Origin: Gordionus sp. m RMFG-2023
Taxonomy: Eukaryota; Nematomorpha; Gordioida; Chordodea; Parachordodidae
Assembly: GCF_954871325.1 (NCBI RefSeq)
Contig: NC_088779.1
Span: forward strand, 575,121-639,120
DNA length: 64,000 nucleotides
Reading direction: 5' to 3'
The position numbers and the translations under genes are program-made. Below are positions 60,335-64,000 of the stretch, piece after piece (position 1 is the stretch's first letter; the number at the start of each line of letters is the position of its first letter). The notes under the pieces are model-generated. The model made no database searches, had not been told where the DNA came from, and worked only from the letters and a program-made list of their open reading frames with translations.

Positions 60335-60483
60335 AAATTGATGTGTTATTTTTACAAAATTTAAATCATTTTTTTTGAGCCCCTTTTTTTAAAAAAAAAA
60401 TTTTAAAATCAGATTTTTACCGGAAATATATTTCTATTGTTTGGAATACCTATCTCTTATGAATTGTACACAATTTTGCTGTA

Positions 60484-60551
<68 letters not shown>

Positions 60552-60690
60552 AGAAATTCATAGAGTAGGTATTCAAAACATCATCATGGAATACATTTTC
60601 GAGTAAAAATTAGATTTTTCGCTCAAAAAGATGATTTAAATTTGAAAAAATAATACATTTGCCGGAATAAAACACATTGGCGCTAACATG
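60335..60690. repeat. Family C foldback with an AAAG microsatellite as its loop
   Basis: The left half (TTTAAATCATTTTTTTTGAG to GGAATACCTATCTCTTATG) and the inverted right half (AGAGTAGGTATTCAAAACAT to GCCGGAATAAAACACATTGG, GCGCTAACAT) are separated by 71 bp of AAAG repeats (60483-60555). Confidence 0.75.
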
Positions 60691-61820
60691 TAATATTAAA
60701 AATCGTATCGATTCTATATGTAACAAAAAAACGAGAATAGGAAAATTTATAAGTTCCTTACCTATATCGTTTTTTATATACTTTTCTAAACCAAAAATGA
60801 ATTATTATTTTTTTGTTAATTTTAGATTTGAATAATTTTTCTTTTGATAATTTTCCTTTTCCATCCCCAAGAAATGTAATTTTAAATATGCCAACTTGAT
60901 TGGACAGATATTTCATAATTTTTATTTGGTCCTATAATAATTTATTCGATATACAAAAATATATATAAATTATTTAAATAATGATCACAGCTCAGCTGCT
61001 TTTCAAAAACATCTGTTAACTTTAGAACTAAAAAAAATAAGTTCGGGTTACAGTGTCTCCATTTGTGATATGTTTTGATTCATGTAGGAATTCTATTTAG
61101 TATTTTTTTGTATAAAAAAAAATTAAAACACGTGTTAGATTTAAGTTAGGTTAAGAATTCTAACTTTAATTTCATAGATCCTTACCATCACGTGGTCAGG
61201 ATTTTTCTAGAAAAAATAATTTTGCCAGTATAATAGAGTCGTGGCTCGAATCAGACCAAATCTAACTTAGCAAAAATAGGATTGAAGGAATTTCGGCAGA
61301 TAGCAGCCCAAATCGGTTAAATGGCCGGGGCTGATTTGAACCAAATAATTACTATGGGTAAAACTATAAATTATTTTGTGTTCCCGCTATTTTTAAAAAA
61401 TATTATTTTTCGAAAGAAAAAACAATTTTTTTTAAAATTTTTAATTTGCTTTTCTAAGCGTTTAAAATAATTCCGCCTTTCTCGAAAAAAATCGTATTAT
61501 ACGTTTTGGTTAATCTAAAATTTCCCTTAAAAATTTTGTTTTCAGCGTGTGATCACAGATCCAATTTTTGGGATCAGACTGGAATCGGATAGTTAAAATA
61601 AAAGTATTTGGATAGGAATGAGATCAATGCGAGCCGCTATTAACTAGCGAATGCAAAAAATTAATCATTAAACAAAATATGACGTTAACATAAATCTGGC
61701 TAGGGTGGGTTTCTAATTGTAAAAATTTGTATATTATCATCTTTCATTTAAATCGATTATGTATTCAAAAAACAAATAACGACCACTTAAATATCAAATT
61801 GCTCGTTAATTTTACCTTAT
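60691..61820. other. No supported feature; 3-prime side of the calcium-sensor gene
   Basis: AT-rich DNA. The last exon of the gene at 62112-63867 (minus strand) should lie to the left of 62112, but I could not recognise its short coding end here. Confidence 0.45.
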
Positions 61821-62065
61821 AGTGGTGGAGCACAAATTTAGCGTTTCAAACGCAGCGTTTTTAAAAACGCAAATAATACATTTTTAAAAATAACATTCGT
61901 TTAAATTTGGATAGCAATTTTTTTTTTGCTTTAAATTTAAGACATTTCATATTAATAAAAAGAAAAATTAGCGTTTCAAATTTAAACATAGCAGCGTCTA
62001 CGTTTTTTTTTGCGTTTTGAAACGCGGCGTTGAAAAACGTTCAACTTGTGTTCGTGCGCACTATT
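61821..62065. mobile_element. hAT-like MITE, about 245 bp
   Basis: The left end TAGTGGTGGAGCACAAATTT with GCGTTTCAAACGCAGCG is mirrored at the right by CGTTTTGAAACGCGGCG and AACTTGTGTTCGTGCGCACTA. The flanking octamers TTACCTTA and TTATCATG agree at 5 of 8. It would lie in an intron or the 3-prime region of the calcium-sensor gene. Confidence 0.6.
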
Positions 62066-62111
62066 ATCATGCACAAATAATATCGATTAAAAAAAATTAA
62101 TCTTTAGAAAC

Positions 62112-62174
62112 CTTTAAACAGGAACTCTCGAATTCTTCTCTGGAAATGAGCCCATCTTTATTAGAATCCATCTT
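62112..62174 (-). CDS. KChIP-like calcium sensor, exon with the last EF-hand
   Basis: The minus-strand exon encodes KMDSNKDGLISREEFESSCL plus K (21 codons). D-S-N-K-D-G-L-I-S-x-x-E-F is a canonical EF-hand calcium loop, with the family's KMD lead. The exon begins after a TTCAG acceptor and ends at a GTTTCT donor (62111), both phase 0. KChIP and related neuronal calcium sensors are small membrane-associated proteins that modulate Kv4 potassium channels; KChIPs normally end a dozen or so residues later, in a further exon not found here. Reading through instead of splicing would add VSKD and stop, giving a shortened end. Confidence 0.85.
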
Positions 62175-63654
62175 CTGAATTTTATATTTATTTATTTTTA
62201 TATATAAAAAGCCATAATTAAGATACTTTTTTTTTTGGGGGGGGGGGGAAGTATTTTCTACTAAATTAAATACTTTAAGTGATATCTAATTTAAAATACA
62301 AAAAAAAATTATATTTATGTAAAATCTAACTTTTCTAACGAGAAAAAATAAATTAAAAATTAGGTATGAATCTGGGTTTGATTGTATTTCTAATTATAAT
62401 TAGGATTATACAGAGACCTTCATGCCGCCACCAATCGGATATTTTATATTCCAGCGTACCTGAGCAGGACATGAGGTTTTTTTTAAAAAAAAGAATTTTA
62501 TGGGTGTAGACCAAATTTTTTATCATTTTAGCTTATTTAAAACAGTTGAAAACTTTTAAAAAAAATATCGTAAATTTTAGTCTTCTAATGATAATGAATT
62601 TCAAATTTTGTTTATTTTAAAATTAAATAAATAATTAAATTTTTGTATATAAGTTTTTGGGTAATTTTTTTTTTATATAATAAGGATTTAATTTAAATGA
62701 AATTAAATATCAATTTTTTAAATAATTTTATCATAAAATTATTTTTGTCAATTTTTTATCACGTTTAAGATTTGAGAATTTATTTTAAATACTGTTTGTA
62801 ACTGTTGTAATTTAATTGAACTAATTCGATATTTTATATAAAATAATTGACGTGGCGGAAAAAATATGAAAATAAATATAAATAATTCTTAAAAAAAAAT
62901 GGAGATATAATAGGAACTTACTTACTTCAACCAATAAAATCTTTTTAACAAAATCAACTTTTCTTTACTAATACTTTTAACATTTATATCATTATTGGAG
63001 TATTTCCACTCGCGTAAATGTTTAAAATGAGGAAATCACAACATTAAAGTTTAAAATCAAATACAGGAAAAAGTTATTGATCAATTTTGACAGAGCTATT
63101 ACTTTAAGAAAAATTTTGTTGTTTTTATTCTAATTTTTATTTATATATATATATTGGGAATAAATAAGTTATTATATCCACATTTTAACTTAAAAATTTT
63201 GAAAATGTCAAGTGGAGCACTTCAATTCTAGACTGACGATATATTCTGTCATTTTAAAATATATATTCTAACTAAGGAGATTCTTTAAAAATGGCGGGGA
63301 AATAATGACTCATATTGAATCTGTTTTCGTTTGTTTAGATTGATTTCTTTCGTAATTCGATAAAATAATTTATGATTGATTGACACTTATATTCAATTTA
63401 TTCAATGTTGTTTCGTGGTTAATTTATACTGACCCATATCAACCCCTATATTCTTTCTATCTAATCCAGGCATGGAAGCGTGATAGAAAAAAAAATTCAA
63501 TTTCAGCTAAATCTTGGTAGCCTATCAAGATATATTGCCTGACATAATTATTAAATTGGATTGAAGGTGAAATAAAAATTCGACCAGCTTGCATCTTTCC
63601 CCAGTTTCACTTTTACTATACAAACTTAAAGGTATATAGATATATATATAAAAC
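62175..63654 (-). other. Intron between the two calcium-sensor exons
   Basis: About 1.48 kb, with GT at 63653-63654 and AG at 62175-62176 when read on the minus strand. It is AT-rich and contains a poly-T/poly-G run near 62230-62250. No gene or recognisable transposon is visible inside. Confidence 0.7.
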
Positions 63655-63867
63655 CTTGAAAACCCTTTCAACGTGATCCAATATCACGTGGTACCGTTCC
63701 TGTAGAACTTCGGTTTGATTCGATAGCAAATATATGGAAGTGACTACTTCTATCATCTCGGCTTTGCATATCACGCCATCTTTGTTAGAATCGTACATTC
63801 CAAAAATCCAATCTAATTTGTCCCGGTAAGTGCCTCGAGAAATTTTGGACAGCAATATTATAAATTC
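63655..63867 (-). CDS. KChIP-like calcium sensor, exon with the third EF-hand
   Basis: The minus-strand exon of 71 codons begins after ATACAG (63868-63870 side) with EFIILLSKISRGTYRDKLDW, then IFGMYDSNKDGVICKAEMIE, VVTSIYLLSNQTEVLQERYH, VILDHVERVFK. SRGT..(D/E)KL.W.F..YD.(N/D)KDG.I...EM..(V/I)..IY is diagnostic of the KChIP/NCS family, and the exon ends phase 0 at GTTTTAT, ready to join KMDSNKDG in the next exon (VFKKMD, as in KChIPs FFQKMD). All calcium-binding positions of the loop (D-S-N-K-D-G-V-I-C-K-A-E) are filled. Upstream exons lie beyond the window. The gene appears intact and under constraint, unlike everything to its left. Confidence 0.9.
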
Positions 63868-64000
63868 CTGTATTTTTTTTTTAAAAATATAATTTTGGAG
63901 TGGCAGGTGTGGCTCAGAGATTCGATACTTTGACTGAGGAGCAGTGATTTAGATATCAGCTCTGGATAATTTATTCTTTCTGAAATCAATTTTGCCGACC
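63868..64000 (-). other. Upstream intron of the calcium-sensor gene (partial)
   Basis: Polypyrimidine tract and acceptor for the 63655-63867 exon, then sequence containing GTGTGGCTCAGAGATTCGAT, which loosely resembles a tRNA A-box region. Too short to call a SINE. Confidence 0.5.

Overview
The window is a very AT-rich piece of an animal genome. The animal evidence is two exons of a KChIP-like EF-hand calcium sensor on the minus strand at the right end (62112-62174 and 63655-63867), plus transposon families typical of animals: hAT, piggyBac, Tc1/mariner, a FLYWCH-type Mutator-like element, an APE-type LINE and Ty3/Gypsy fossils. The sequence alone does not identify the species. No other intact host gene can be supported; almost everything else is layered mobile DNA.

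The main architecture is two adjoining inverted duplications. IR1 runs from 3475 to 34080: a left arm (3475-16625) and a right arm (17815-34080) are reverse-complement copies around a 1.2 kb spacer. Removing insertions found in only one arm leaves about 9.4-9.6 kb per arm. The centre lies inside a piggyBac-like element (15484-18966, TTAA at both ends), but the mirror symmetry continues for kilobases beyond those TTAA sites. Each arm carries, from outside to centre, a dispersed repeat (family B), a half LTR-like repeat, a Ty3/Gypsy fossil, an LTR-like repeat, a non-coding internal block, a second LTR-like repeat and half of the piggyBac-like element. IR2 begins exactly where IR1 ends: 34081-36077 is mirrored by 42866-46830, with a 6.8 kb centre holding another piggyBac relic.

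Because every IR segment exists twice, later insertions can be read against an empty site. Left arm of IR1: a 398 bp TIR element with a tRNA-like segment (5446-5843), a 214 bp foldback (7775-7988), a 2.6 kb hAT (about 9600-12182) and a 0.4 kb insertion (about 14668-15085). Right arm of IR1: a 5.5 kb LINE with an 11 bp target duplication (22089-27581) and a 1.36 kb Mutator-like element carrying a proline-rich exon (30068-31430). IR2 right arm: two hAT elements with 8 bp target duplications (43532-43964 and 44002-46220, the latter holding a Gypsy fossil). IR2 left arm: a hAT-like relic (34788-about 35428).

Outside the IRs: 1-2512 is a dispersed repeat split by a 1.95 kb hAT element with a perfect 8 bp duplication; 46.8-54.3 kb is a field of hAT-type MITEs, repeats and tandem arrays (a 108 bp unit repeated five times at 52701-53240); 54.3-55.1 kb is a Tc1/mariner relic; 55.15-58.03 kb is a 1.1 kb direct duplication; 58-62 kb is mostly non-coding with GAAA tracts and foldbacks; 62.1-64 kb is the calcium-sensor gene. 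Dispersed repeat families are labelled here A (about 0.95 kb, LTR-like, at least 14 copies), B (about 1.7-1.9 kb) and C (terminal repeats of a Tc1-like/MITE family).
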